Below, piece by piece: positions 1 through 7,960 of a DNA stretch of 43,836 nucleotides. The translations under genes were made by a program, and so were the position numbers. The notes under the pieces were generated by a model. The model had not been told where the DNA came from and searched no databases. It was given only the letters and a program-made list of their open reading frames with translations. The DNA is from an uncultured Alphaproteobacteria bacterium. Its GTDB lineage: Bacteria; Pseudomonadota; Alphaproteobacteria; Rs-D84. Position 1 is the stretch's first letter. The number at the start of each line of letters is the position of its first letter. The stretch is taken from contig CAJGDG010000008.1 in NCBI GenBank assembly GCA_904502095.1, forward strand, positions 1-43,836, given 5' to 3'.

Positions 1-28
1 AAAAAATCCCCCAATCGGGGGATTTTTT
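1..28 (-). terminator. Rho-independent terminator of parC
   Basis: A perfect 12-bp stem (bases 1-12 with 17-28) closes on the tetraloop AATC. It is flanked by A and T runs, so it could work in both directions. Its right arm runs into the parC stop codon at 27-29. Confidence 0.85.
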
Positions 29-2258
29 ATTTTCCAAATTTTCCGCTGCGTGGGAATCCAACAGGAACAGTGCGCCCCTGGGATGCGCGTTTGCCACGCC
101 ACGCGGACCAATCATCCATTTTCGTTGTGCCACGACCTGTCGTCCAACCAAAACCATCTGTTTCGTTAAAGAACATAATATCCAGAACAGATGTGCGTTC
201 AGCATTATATTTCTGTAATATCACACCTTTGCCGCGTGACATTTCTGGGATTTCGGACGCCGCAAATATCAGCAACTTGTCATTCGAACCAGACATCGCA
301 ACCGTATCGCCAGATACAGGCACGCACATGTGCGCTGTGTTTTTGCCATCTATATTCATAACCTGTTTACCGTTCTTGGTCTGGGCCAAGCAATTTTCAC
401 CTGATATAATAAAGCCATTTCCATGACGCGTTGCCAGCAAATACTTGGCATTTGTATCCAATACAAACGCATGCACAATAGCCTCGTCCGCTGAGATATC
501 TGCCATCATACGAACAGATTCACCAAAACCGCGTGCAGACGGCAAATCGTTCGCCGCCAATGTAAACATTTTTCCAGACGCACCAAACAAATTTATTTTG
601 TCTGTCGACATCGCATGGAACGCGGTTTGTAATTCATCGCCTTCTTTGAATTTCATATCCAGCGCATTCAAATCCAAGTGCCCTTTGGCCGCGCGTATCC
701 AACCCATGGTCGATAAGATAATAGTCAAAGGTTCTTTTTCGATAAATTCATCTGCATTGACAACAATTTCTTCGGTCTGTTCCGCCCAAGTAGTACGACG
801 ACGACCCAATTTGGTCTTTTTATCAAAAGTCTTTTTAATGTCGTTAAACCACGCCTTTAACTGTTCGTTTTGCGCATCTTCGCTGGCCAGCAGTGCTTGT
901 AATTGCGCCTGCTCTTCCCGCAGGGCCGCATCTTCACGCTTAATCTCCATTTCTTCCAGTTTACGCAACGAACGCAGACGAGTGTTTAATATCGCCTCTA
1001 CCTGAATGTCGGTCAAATTAAATTCTGCAATCAATACAGCCTTGGCATCATCTTCGTTTCTGATGATTTCAATAACCCTGTCCAGATTTAAATATACAAC
1101 CAACAGACCGCCCAAGATTTCTAATCTGCGGGCAATATTATTCAAACGCCACTGGGTACGACGACGCAATACAGATTTTTGATGCGCAATAAATTCATGC
1201 AGCACATCGCCAATCGGCATTACACGCGGCGCACCATTAGAATCAATCACATTAAAGTTCATATTAAAGCGATATTCTAGATCCGTCATCGCAAACAAAT
1301 GCGCCATCATTTTGTCCGCAGGTATATTGCGAGACTTTGGTGTGATAACAATACGAACATCTGTTGTAGATTCATCAGAAATATCGTCAACCAGCGGTAA
1401 TTTCTTGGCGTCAATTAATGTGGCGATTTGTTCCACCAATTTAGACTTTACAATCCCATACGGAATTTCAGATATCACAACCTGCCAACCGCCACGTTCC
1501 AGATTTTCTATTTCCCATCTGGCACGGATACGAAATGCGCCCTTACCCGTGTCATAGTTTTTAACAATAGTTTCGAAACTGTCGATTAAAATACCACCTG
1601 TTGGAAAATCAGGCCCGACCATCTTTTTCATAATTTGCGCTGTGGTCGCATCAGGCTTATCCACCACCAGATTCAGGGCATCACAAACCTCTGCCACATT
1701 GTGCGTTGGAATATTTGTCGCCATACCAACCGCAATACCCATACCGCCATTTGCCAACAAATTTGGAAACGCGCCCGGCATAACAACAGGTTCTAATGTT
1801 GTGCCGTCAAAGTTCGGCATCATATCGACACTGTCTTCGTCCAGTCCTTCCATAATCAGCATAGCCGCTTCGGTCATCTTGGATTCTGTATAACGGTATG
1901 CCGCCTGGGGGTCGCCATCGATATTACCAAAGTTTCCCTGGCCATCAATCAATGGATAACGAACAGAAAAATCCTGGGCCAGGCGAACCATTGCATCGTA
2001 AACAGAACTGTCACCGTGTGGATGATAGTGACCCAGCACATCACCAACAACCGTCGCACATTTACGAAACGCAGCACTGGGCGACAATTTTTGACGCAAC
2101 ATAGAATACAAAATGCGGCGATGCACAGGCTTTAACCCGTCACGAACATCAGGCAACGCGCGTGATACAATCGTGCTGACCGCATAGGACAAATAACGTT
2201 CAGACAATGCGTCTGATAACTGTTGTGAACCAATGTTTTCGATAATTTCTTTACTCAT
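27..2258 (-). CDS. parC: DNA topoisomerase IV subunit A (ParC)
   Basis: Breakage-reunion subunit of topoisomerase IV, which with ParE decatenates daughter chromosomes. The 743-residue protein starts with the winged-helix/tower domain. The catalytic tyrosine is Y123 in AAYRYTE, and the quinolone-determining region [11 protein letters not shown] has Ser84 and Asp88, the residues normally seen in drug-sensitive enzymes. The length fits ParC better than GyrA (about 850-900). There is no GyrA box, and the phrase [21 protein letters not shown] looks like the ParC C-terminal region. The gene lies downstream of glyQS on the same strand, separated by a terminator at 2301-2324, so it probably has its own promoter. 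The gyrA alternative is not fully excluded without a tree. Confidence 0.93.
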   Translation of the reverse strand: MSKEIIENIGSQQLSDALSERYLSYAVSTIVSRALPDVRDGLKPVHRRILYSMLRQKLSPSAAFRKCATVVGDVLGHYHPHGDSSVYDAMVRLAQDFSVRYPLIDGQGNFGNIDGDPQAAYRYTESKMTEAAMLIMEGLDEDSVDMMPNFDGTTLEPVVMPGAFPNLLANGGMGIAVGMATNIPTHNVAEVCDALNLVVDKPDATTAQIMKKMVGPDFPTGGILIDSFETIVKNYDTGKGAFRIRARWEIENLERGGWQVVISEIPYGIVKSKLVEQIATLIDAKKLPLVDDISDESTTDVRIVITPKSRNIPADKMMAHLFAMTDLEYRFNMNFNVIDSNGAPRVMPIGDVLHEFIAHQKSVLRRRTQWRLNNIARRLEILGGLLVVYLNLDRVIEIIRNEDDAKAVLIAEFNLTDIQVEAILNTRLRSLRKLEEMEIKREDAALREEQAQLQALLASEDAQNEQLKAWFNDIKKTFDKKTKLGRRRTTWAEQTEEIVVNADEFIEKEPLTIILSTMGWIRAAKGHLDLNALDMKFKEGDELQTAFHAMSTDKINLFGASGKMFTLAANDLPSARGFGESVRMMADISADEAIVHAFVLDTNAKYLLATRHGNGFIISGENCLAQTKNGKQVMNIDGKNTAHMCVPVSGDTVAMSGSNDKLLIFAASEIPEMSRGKGVILQKYNAERTSVLDIMFFNETDGFGWTTGRGTTKMDDWSAWRGKRASQGRTVPVGFPRSGKFGK

Positions 2259-2300
2259 AGCAATAAAAATTTAGAACATTTGAAAAAAAATAACAACAGA

Positions 2301-2324
2301 AAAAACGCCCAATCGGGCGTTTTT
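2301..2324 (-). terminator. Terminator after glyQS
   Basis: A 10-bp perfect stem (2301-2310 with 2315-2324) with an AATC loop and A/T flanks. It overlaps the first two bases of the glyQS stop codon and separates glyQS from parC. Confidence 0.85.
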
Positions 2325-3684
2325 ATTTATTGATAATTTCCAAAATGCGCGCGTTAACATCGCCAATCGCAATTCGTTCTTGTTCCATTGTATCGCGATG
2401 ACGCAATGTGACGGTACCATCTTCTATTGTTTGATGGTCAACCGTGACGCAAACAGGCGTTCCAATTTCATCGTGTCTGCGATAGTTCTTACCAATATTA
2501 CCAGAATTTTCCAATTCAATACGGCCAATTCCCAGTTTGCGCAAACCAGACACAATATCATTAGAAACATTTAACAATTCCGGAACATTGCGCGCCAATG
2601 GAATAACCGCAGCCTTGACCGGTGACAAAGCAGGTTTCAATTTTAATACTGTACGGGTTTTACCATCGCCCAGGTCTTCTTCGTTATATGCTTCTATCAT
2701 AACTGCCAACATTGCACGATTAACGCCCATTGCTGTTTCAATTACATATGGGATAAAGTTTTCGCCGCTTTGTGGGTCAGAATAAGACAACTTTGTCGTA
2801 CTGTCTTTGTTTTCCAAAACATTTGCACGGATTTCAAATTCTTTTTGTCCCTTGGTATGAGAACCCAAGTCAAAATCTTGACGATTATGAATACCTTCGA
2901 CTTCATCAAAACCATCTGGGAATTCGTATTCTATGTCATGTGCGGCCTTGGCATAGTGCGCCAATTTATCATGTGGCGCAAAACGCAACTTTTCCGCAGG
3001 GATTCCCAAAACATTTATCCACCACGCCAAACGTTCATCCATCCACATTTTGTGGAATTTTTCGTCATCCGCAGGGTTTACAAAATACTGCATTTCTGCC
3101 TGTTCAAATTCACGCATACGAAATACAAAACCACGTGGCGAGATTTCATTTCTGAATGCCTTGCCAATTTGCACAATACCAAATGGCAATTTATGTGGAC
3201 GCGCATCCAAAACATTTTTAAAGTTTGTATATGTTGTAGTCGCTGTTTCAGGGCGCAAATACGCATTAATCGCACCATCAGCAGTTGCACCAATAGACAA
3301 TCCCATCATCAACTGATATGCGCGGGGTTCCGATATTTCTGTACTGCCACAATTATCGCACTTTGACACATCTTTCATTTTATCCTGACGCATACGGGCA
3401 CCGCATTTTTTACATTCAACCAGTGGGTCAGAAAAGCCCGCTTCGTGACCAGAATATTTCCACAACAAACGGTTTGTGATTAATGCAGCATCCAGCCCTT
3501 CGATATCATCGCGCGAATAAACCATCGCGTTCCACCACGCATTACGAATATTCTTCATCAATTCGACACCATAAGGGCCATAATCGTATGTTCCGCCCAA
3601 ACCACCATAGATTTCAGAACCTGTAAAAATAAATCCGCGTCGTTTGCATAGTGCAACAATATCATTAACTGTTTTTGCTGGCAT
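2323..3684 (-). CDS. glyQS: Glycyl-tRNA synthetase, homodimeric alpha2 type
   Basis: Charges tRNA-Gly with glycine. The 453-residue single chain is a class II synthetase of the alpha2 type. It has the N-terminal YGGLGGTYDYGPYG block (about 26-39), a four-cysteine zinc knuckle (C91, C94, C109, C112), motif 2 around FRNEISPRGFVFRMREFEQ, motif 3 around ETAMGVNRAMLAVM, and an anticodon-binding domain from about 360 to the end. Most proteobacteria use the unrelated alpha2beta2 enzyme (glyQ plus glyS), so this form is unusual for the apparent lineage. The ATG at 3682-3684 is preceded by AAGGATTAAAAT. It is transcribed separately from the ferredoxin upstream, which ends in a terminator. Confidence 0.95.
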   Translation of the reverse strand: MPAKTVNDIVALCKRRGFIFTGSEIYGGLGGTYDYGPYGVELMKNIRNAWWNAMVYSRDDIEGLDAALITNRLLWKYSGHEAGFSDPLVECKKCGARMRQDKMKDVSKCDNCGSTEISEPRAYQLMMGLSIGATADGAINAYLRPETATTTYTNFKNVLDARPHKLPFGIVQIGKAFRNEISPRGFVFRMREFEQAEMQYFVNPADDEKFHKMWMDERLAWWINVLGIPAEKLRFAPHDKLAHYAKAAHDIEYEFPDGFDEVEGIHNRQDFDLGSHTKGQKEFEIRANVLENKDSTTKLSYSDPQSGENFIPYVIETAMGVNRAMLAVMIEAYNEEDLGDGKTRTVLKLKPALSPVKAAVIPLARNVPELLNVSNDIVSGLRKLGIGRIELENSGNIGKNYRRHDEIGTPVCVTVDHQTIEDGTVTLRHRDTMEQERIAIGDVNARILEIINK

Positions 3685-3717
3685 ATTTTAATCCTTATCG
3701 TTTATAAACGCTTATAT

Positions 3718-3746
3718 ATTATACGCTTTTTATCATTTTACAATAA
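3718..3746 (-). promoter_or_regulatory. Possible promoter of glyQS
   Basis: On the minus strand a consensus -10 TATAAT lies at 3718-3723. Only a poor -35 (TTATTG at 3741-3746, 17-bp spacer) is visible, overlapping the ferredoxin terminator. Confidence 0.4.
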
Positions 3747-3772
3747 AAAATCGCCCGGTTGGGCGATTTTTT
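3745..3772 (-). terminator. Terminator of the ferredoxin gene
   Basis: A 12-bp perfect stem (3745-3756 with 3761-3772) with loop GGTT, A/T flanks on both sides. The stem runs into the ferredoxin stop codon. Confidence 0.87.
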
Positions 3773-3953
3773 ATTTCATATCTGGCCCAATCGCACTAAC
3801 CGGACAGATTGCAGCACATGTGCCACACGATATGCACTTTGACGCATCAATAACGCATTTGCCATCACTGTCAATTGATATAGCACCAACTGGGCACATC
3901 CCCATACAACTGTGACAACCGATACATTTAGTTTTGTCTATTTTATATGCCAT
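3771..3953 (-). CDS. 2[4Fe-4S] ferredoxin
   Basis: Small soluble electron carrier of 60 residues. It has two clusters of the form CxxCxxCxxxCP: C10, C13, C16, C20 and C40, C43, C46, C50, each followed by V-(G/S)-AI, which is classic clostridial-type bacterial ferredoxin. The start at 3951-3953 is chosen because AAGGGAAAAGAA precedes it. A longer reading from 3980 would run into the upstream gene and lacks a ribosome binding site. It lies 19 bases after the Bax-inhibitor gene on the same strand and ends in a strong terminator, so the two are probably co-transcribed. Its redox partner is not visible here. Confidence 0.95.
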   Translation of the reverse strand: MAYKIDKTKCIGCHSCMGMCPVGAISIDSDGKCVIDASKCISCGTCAAICPVSAIGPDMK

Positions 3954-3972
3954 TTCTTTTCCCTTTACTTTT

Positions 3973-4692
3973 TTATTCACGATTAAACAAACTTAACAAA
4001 TACTGGAACATTGCGATGAAAGAAATATACAAATGCAACGCGCCCAATACAGCCAACTGATTTTTTTGATATTCATCGCCAACAACAGTATATGCGCGCT
4101 TTAAATTTTGCATATCATACGCTGTAAACAATGCAAATACCAAAACGCCAATCAGACATACAATTGTACCAAATGCGCCGCCCAACATTGTTGGCCATAT
4201 AAATGACAACAGCCCGATTATAATCAAACCGATCATGCCCATCATCAAAAACACGCCCAAGAAAGACAGGTCTTTGACTGTTTTATATCCGAACATCGCC
4301 ATACACGCAAACATTAACGCAGCAACAATAAACGCCAATAATATAGAAGCAGGGTTCACAGCCAATGCAACCGCAATCAAAGGCGTCATTGTCACACCAA
4401 TTAACACGGCATACAATGCCAATAACAATGCCGCTGTGGTCGGTTTCATACTAAACACACGAATTTGGGCCCAGATTGACAACGCCAACCCACCAAACAA
4501 CAACACATAATACAAACCGGACATACCGCCTGTCTGAAAATTAAACAAATATTGCAGACCGCCGCCCCAAATCGTCATATATGCCGCCAGCGCAGTCACA
4601 CCAACCGCACCAAACATTAACGCAAATATGCGCTTGAAATATAAATCAATTCCTGAAATGTTTTTTTTGACATTTTTTTTATTTGTATTCAT
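3973..4692 (-). CDS. Bax inhibitor-1/YccA family membrane protein
   Basis: Integral inner-membrane protein of 239 residues with about seven hydrophobic segments from residue 25 onward. The family signature FTAYDMQNLKR lies before the last helix, which is followed by the typical YISFIAMFQYLLSLF end. Bacterial members (YbhL, YccA, BsYetJ) are linked to ion leak and to FtsH control, but the role here is unknown. The start at 4690-4692 follows AAGGAGAAAAACAAAAA; an upstream in-frame extension to 4821 crosses the divergent gene and is rejected. The N-terminus is lysine- and asparagine-rich and cytoplasmic. Confidence 0.93.
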   Translation of the reverse strand: MNTNKKNVKKNISGIDLYFKRIFALMFGAVGVTALAAYMTIWGGGLQYLFNFQTGGMSGLYYVLLFGGLALSIWAQIRVFSMKPTTAALLLALYAVLIGVTMTPLIAVALAVNPASILLAFIVAALMFACMAMFGYKTVKDLSFLGVFLMMGMIGLIIIGLLSFIWPTMLGGAFGTIVCLIGVLVFALFTAYDMQNLKRAYTVVGDEYQKNQLAVLGALHLYISFIAMFQYLLSLFNRE

Positions 4693-4707
4693 TTTTTGTT
4701 TTTCTCC

Positions 4708-4751
4708 TTGTCTTTCGATAAAAATATAGTACAATATACTGTGTATTTCAA
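4708..4751. promoter_or_regulatory. Divergent overlapping promoters
   Basis: Plus strand: TTGTCT (4708-4713), 16-bp spacer, TACAAT (4730-4735), for the small gene at 4771. Minus strand: TTGAAA (4746-4751), 17-bp spacer, TATATT (4723-4728), for the Bax-inhibitor gene. The two promoters overlap, so they may compete. Confidence 0.6.
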
Positions 4752-4770
4752 GATAATAAAAGGATTTTTT

Positions 4771-5010
4771 ATGCCAAGATCTAGACCAAAGAAAGAACCA
4801 AAGGTAAGCTATTTCGAACAAGAAACAAAAAACGAAATGATTAACCGCTGGGAAAAGATGATTCTAAAAATGCAGGAACTTAAGGAACAAAAACTGCGTG
4901 AAGGCGACAAAGCCGGGGCGGAAAGATGCCAGCGCATCGCACAAGAAGCCCAGGAATCTATTTTTCGTGAACGCGAAAGAATGGGCCTGAAAACATCAAA
5001 AACACGATAA
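4771..5010 (+). CDS. Small charged protein of unknown function
   Basis: 79 residues, starting at 4771 after AAAAGGATTTTTT. The protein begins with a basic MPRSRPKKEPK stretch and is otherwise a highly charged, probably single long helix (EMINRWEKMILKMQELKEQ, then RERERMG). It has no membrane segment and no cysteine pair except one Cys near the middle. I do not recognise a family. It sits 11 bases before lgt and is probably translated from the same mRNA, with a promoter at 4708-4735. Nucleic-acid binding is conceivable from the basic N-terminus but is only a guess. Confidence 0.75.
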   Translation: MPRSRPKKEPKVSYFEQETKNEMINRWEKMILKMQELKEQKLREGDKAGAERCQRIAQEAQESIFRERERMGLKTSKTR

Positions 5011-5021
5011 ACAGATAAAAT

Positions 5022-5819
5022 ATGGCAATTGTTATCGAATCTGTTTCGCCAGTTGCTGTATCCGTTTTCGGAATCGATATCCGATGGTATGCGTTGGCAT
5101 ATATTGCGGCGTTTGTCATCGGGTATTTTTTATTTAAAAGACTTATCAGCAAACCCGACAGCGTTGTCAAACTGTCAAAGCAACAACTGGACGATTTATT
5201 AACAGCCATTGTTATCGGCGTTATTGCCGGCGGTCGGTTGGGCTATGTACTGCTTTACAATCTTGGGTATTTTTTATCGCACCCATTGGAAATATTTGCA
5301 CTGTGGCACGGCGGCATGAGTTTTCACGGCGGCCTGATTGGGGTTATTGTTGCAATATTCTTGTTTGCACGAAAAAGAAAACTAAATCCGTGGGCGGTAC
5401 TGGATTTGATGGCGGTCGTTGCACCAATTGGACTGTTCTTTGGCCGTATTGCAAACTTTATAAATCGTGAAGTCATGGGAAGACCAACAGATGCGCCATG
5501 GGGGGTTGTGTTCAATGGCGACACAACCATTCCACGCCACCCCAGCCCATTATACGAAGCCGCAACCGAAGGCGCATTGTTATTTATCATTATGTTCTGC
5601 CTGTATAAATACACAAAATTGCGCAACCGCCCGGGGGCGTTGGCCGGCATTATGGGAATGGGATACGCCGCTTTCCGCGTGGCTTGCGAACAGTTCCGCG
5701 CACCAGACGCACACATTGGATTTTTGACTTCGTGGGGATTAACCATGGGTCAAATGCTGTCAGGCATAATGTTTATTTGCGGATTTTTAATTTTTATGTT
5801 TGCAATCCGTAAAAAATAA
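5022..5819 (+). CDS. lgt: Prolipoprotein diacylglyceryl transferase
   Basis: Inner-membrane enzyme that moves diacylglycerol from phosphatidylglycerol to the lipobox cysteine of prolipoproteins, the first step of lipoprotein maturation. The 265 residues have about seven membrane segments. Signature blocks are WHGGMSFHGGLIG (95-107, with the catalytic-region histidine H102), GRIANFINREVMGR (141-154) and RHPSPLYEA. The length is normal. It lies 11 bases after the small charged gene, with only a weak ribosome binding site, so coupled translation is likely. A substrate in this window is LptE (28945-29424). Confidence 0.96.
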   Translation: MAIVIESVSPVAVSVFGIDIRWYALAYIAAFVIGYFLFKRLISKPDSVVKLSKQQLDDLLTAIVIGVIAGGRLGYVLLYNLGYFLSHPLEIFALWHGGMSFHGGLIGVIVAIFLFARKRKLNPWAVLDLMAVVAPIGLFFGRIANFINREVMGRPTDAPWGVVFNGDTTIPRHPSPLYEAATEGALLFIIMFCLYKYTKLRNRPGALAGIMGMGYAAFRVACEQFRAPDAHIGFLTSWGLTMGQMLSGIMFICGFLIFMFAIRKK

Positions 5820-5851
5820 TGTAAAATACGACCCGTTGTTCACAGGATTTT

Positions 5852-5932
5852 GTGCGCAGCACCAAAACCGTCGGTTTGAAAGACCGCCGGCAAGAAAAAA
5901 GTTTAGGATGGTTGGTAGCCGCGGTCGAATGC
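5852..5932 (+). repeat. Tandem direct repeat, copy 1
   Basis: About 80 bases that recur at 5988-6069. The shared part contains an imperfect hairpin (CCGTCGGTTT/AGACCGCCGG) followed by an A run and then the first 10 bases of tRNA-Ser. Copy 1 has two fewer A's, and its tRNA part diverges after GCGGTCGAATGC. Confidence 0.85.
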
Positions 5933-5953
5933 ATGCGTGTCTTGACTACGAAG
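5906..5953 (+). pseudogene. Degenerate tRNA-Ser 5' fragment
   Basis: Begins GGATGGTTGG and continues with GCGGTCGAATGC, as in the intact tRNA-Ser at 6044. A loop CTTGACT in the anticodon position keeps TGA, but the stem around it does not pair well and no variable arm, T-arm or acceptor 3' strand follows. This is a broken duplicate of the neighbouring tRNA. Confidence 0.65.
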
Positions 5954-5987
5954 CGCCAGCGAAGTGCGGTGCGAGTACGATAAAATC

Positions 5988-6069
5988 GTGCGCAGCACCA
6001 AAACCGTCGGTTTGAAAGACCGCCGGCAAGAAAAAAAAGTTTAGGATGGTTGGCAGAGCGGTCGAATGC
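5988..6069 (+). repeat. Tandem direct repeat, copy 2 (leads into tRNA-Ser)
   Basis: Second copy of the 5852-5932 repeat, offset by 136-138 bases. It runs directly into the intact tRNA-Ser gene. Confidence 0.85.
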
Positions 6070-6133
6070 GGCGGTCTTGAAAACCGTTGTGGGGGCAACT
6101 CCACCGGGGGTTCGAATCCCTCACCATCCGCCA
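6044..6133 (+). tRNA. tRNA-Ser (anticodon UGA)
   Basis: The acceptor stem GGATGGT (6044-6050) pairs perfectly with ACCATCC (6123-6129), then discriminator G and an encoded CCA at 6131-6133. The anticodon stem GCGGT/ACCGT carries loop CTTGAAA, so the anticodon is TGA. A long variable arm (GGGGGCAACTCCACC region) is typical of serine tRNAs. The T-arm has GGGTTCGAATCCC. Its last 20 bases recur at 18980-18999. Confidence 0.96.
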
Positions 6134-6144
6134 GTAATATTAGA

Positions 6145-6177
6145 CATCCCGTGGTAATTCCGCGGGATGTTCTTTTT
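6145..6177 (+). terminator. Terminator after tRNA-Ser
   Basis: Stem CATCCCGTGG (6145-6154) with CCGCGGGATG (6160-6169), one G-T pair, loop TAATT, then TTCTTTTT. Confidence 0.88.
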
Positions 6178-6296
6178 CACCCCGTCTCCGGCAGTTTTTA
6201 CCCACGATATTACCAGTGTATATCGCTACGCGTTTCCAATCCGCCCAAATTACCACAACTTATATACCTTGCCAAAAATCTCGATGCCAGTTTTGG
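6178..6296. other. Intergenic stretch with no gene seen
   Basis: Part of the 318-base gap between tRNA-Ser and the gene at 6452. I see no convincing reading frame. The rest of the gap holds the promoter at 6297-6325 and two terminator-like hairpins. Confidence 0.6.
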
Positions 6297-6325
6297 TTGA
6301 TTTTTTATGCGATTTATGATATAAT
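6297..6325 (+). promoter_or_regulatory. Promoter upstream of the 6452 gene
   Basis: TTGATT (6297-6302), exactly 17 bases, TATAAT (6320-6325). The predicted start near 6332 lies only about 10 bases before a terminator-like hairpin. Confidence 0.75.
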
Positions 6326-6340
6326 GCGGGTAATTAAACG

Positions 6341-6364
6341 GACGGCATTTTGTCGTCTTTTTTT
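6341..6364 (+). terminator. Leader hairpin 1 (attenuator or small-RNA terminator)
   Basis: GACGGC (6341-6346) pairs with GTCGTC (6352-6357), one G-T pair, loop ATTTT, followed by seven T's. It lies directly downstream of the promoter and about 90 bases before the next start codon. Confidence 0.6.
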
Positions 6365-6410
6365 ATTTGAATCCACTATATCACCCACAAAATTTTGCAA
6401 TTTTGCGGGA

Positions 6411-6432
6411 CCCGATAAGCGGGCTTTTTTTT
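6411..6432 (+). terminator. Leader hairpin 2 (short attenuator-like terminator)
   Basis: CCCG (6411-6414) and CGGG (6420-6423) with loop ATAAG, then C and eight T's. The stem is short (4 bp), so termination may be partial. It ends 19 bases before the start codon. Confidence 0.5.
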
Positions 6433-6451
6433 ATTTAACAAAGGAGATTTT

Positions 6452-6799
6452 ATGAAAACACCAAATTTTATACGCAATTTGTTGCAATCAAATAATTACT
6501 GGGACAAGAATTCTGCCGAATTTACAAAAGCAAATGAATATTTGGAAATTTTGTTCCCTGGACAATTGCAAAAAGACTCAACCGGCCAATACATTGAACC
6601 AGAATATGATATGACTTATGAACAGTTTCTGAATGCACAAAAGAAATTTGACGATGACATACAAAATGCAATTCAAGAAGCCGAAGAAGAAATAAATGTT
6701 CGTGTTTTAATGCCTTGGGGTGATATAGAAAATAAAAAACTGATTGTTTATACATTGAATATTCCAGATGACAATGAATCAAATCACCCAACAAAATAA
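6452..6799 (+). CDS. Acidic protein of unknown function
   Basis: 115 residues from the ATG at 6452, which follows AAAGGAGATTTT. The protein is strongly acidic in the centre (KKFDDDIQNAIQEAEEEI), contains several tyrosines and has no signal peptide or membrane segment. I recognise no domain. It is the first gene inside the AT-rich island and has an unusual leader with a promoter and two terminator-like hairpins, so its expression may be attenuated. It precedes the HD-domain gene but that gene has its own promoter. Confidence 0.7.
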   Translation: MKTPNFIRNLLQSNNYWDKNSAEFTKANEYLEILFPGQLQKDSTGQYIEPEYDMTYEQFLNAQKKFDDDIQNAIQEAEEEINVRVLMPWGDIENKKLIVYTLNIPDDNESNHPTK

Positions 6800-6806
6800 T
6801 TTTCTC

Positions 6807-6834
6807 TTGTCTTTCTCTTTTTATAGGCTAAAAT
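6807..6834 (+). promoter_or_regulatory. Promoter of the HD-domain gene
   Basis: TTGTCT (6807-6812), 16-bp spacer, TAAAAT (6829-6834). It lies 47 bases before the start codon at 6882. Confidence 0.6.
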
Positions 6835-6881
6835 CATGTAGCCAATGGACAATTTATCCTTAAGCACAAACACTTGTAGAT

Positions 6882-7871
6882 ATGATTTTTATAGACAGAA
6901 TTTATGGAGTGATGGATGTAAAAGAAACCGTGTTTGAAAAGATTGTGCTGTCACAAACTTTTCAACGGCTTCATGGTATATATATGGGCTGCTGGGCACC
7001 GGGCAACCCATTTGTTACGACACCAGACACCAGATACGAACATTCTATTGGTGTATTTATGTTGCTTCGCAAGTACAATGCATCAATTCCAGAACAAATT
7101 GCAGGGCTAATACACGATGTGTCACACACCGCATTTTCGCATCTTTCTGACCGATTATTCGGCACAGCGACATCGTGTAAACAGGCGAGTTATCAAGACT
7201 CTATACACAAAGAATTTGTCAAAAATTCTGAAATTGCATCCATAATAAAATCTGAAAATTTTGATTTAGACTATATCCTGGATGACACTAATTTTCCATT
7301 AAAAGAAAAAAAATTACCGGATATATGTGCCGACAGAATAGATTATTCATTACGGATGTTAGCGCATATGAAACAATACGGAATGTTACTAGAATACGAT
7401 GAACAGAGGCTTTCAGACAGCTTTATTGCTACTGATTCTGGTTTTATCATGAAAAATTTACATGTTGCAAGACAATTTACCAAGCTGTTTAATACCGAAG
7501 ATGAAACTGTTTGCTCATGTTTTGACAATGTATTTTACGAAAGCGCTTTAAAAGATATCTGTATTGAAGCATTGAACAAAAATATTTTAACAAAACAGGA
7601 TTTTTTCGCATTATCAGATTTAGAAATCATACAAAAATTATCAACAGCAAATATTGACCTTGCTATCCTATACAAAAAACATCCAAAGAAATACACTGCA
7701 ACAAACCATATGGCATATAAAACAGAATATAAAAAGTTACGCCGTATAGACCCCGCTTTTATAGACGCGCACAATAATATCGTACGGCTCTCTAATGTTG
7801 ACAAAAGCTATGCTCAACTATTATCAAACACCCCAAAATATATTGAATACAAAATAAAACAAATAAAATAG
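6882..7871 (+). CDS. HD-domain phosphohydrolase
   Basis: 329 residues with a metal-binding HD domain in the N-terminal half: H54 (in RYEHS), H78-D79 (LIHDVSHTAFSH) and D151 (DICADRIDYS). The opening DRIYG and SQTFQRLHGI are the usual start of the dGTPase/SAMHD1-like HD subfamily, which supports the start at 6882 although no good ribosome binding site precedes it. Substrates in this subfamily range from dNTPs to other phosphates, so the reaction cannot be fixed. The C-terminal 140 residues look helical and are of unknown role. It stands alone between a small acidic gene and glycosyltransferases. Confidence 0.85.
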   Translation: MIFIDRIYGVMDVKETVFEKIVLSQTFQRLHGIYMGCWAPGNPFVTTPDTRYEHSIGVFMLLRKYNASIPEQIAGLIHDVSHTAFSHLSDRLFGTATSCKQASYQDSIHKEFVKNSEIASIIKSENFDLDYILDDTNFPLKEKKLPDICADRIDYSLRMLAHMKQYGMLLEYDEQRLSDSFIATDSGFIMKNLHVARQFTKLFNTEDETVCSCFDNVFYESALKDICIEALNKNILTKQDFFALSDLEIIQKLSTANIDLAILYKKHPKKYTATNHMAYKTEYKKLRRIDPAFIDAHNNIVRLSNVDKSYAQLLSNTPKYIEYKIKQIK

Positions 7872-7960
7872 TTTATTTCTTGATTTTATACACAAATTCG
7901 GACTAAGCTTAAAAATAGAGAGTTTTTTTGGACAACACAACAAAAAGATAGCTTTAGCAC

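Noticed and set aside
70..1893. Plus-strand open frames inside parC
   Set aside because: They are opposite-strand shadows of the well-supported parC gene, without ribosome binding sites.
3951..4821. Longer starts for the ferredoxin and Bax-inhibitor genes
   Set aside because: The extensions run into neighbouring genes and lack ribosome binding sites; internal ATGs have good ones.
5852..5905. tRNA-Glu-like anticodon loop on the minus strand of the repeat
   Set aside because: A stem around CTTTCAA exists, but no acceptor stem, D-arm or T-arm can be formed.
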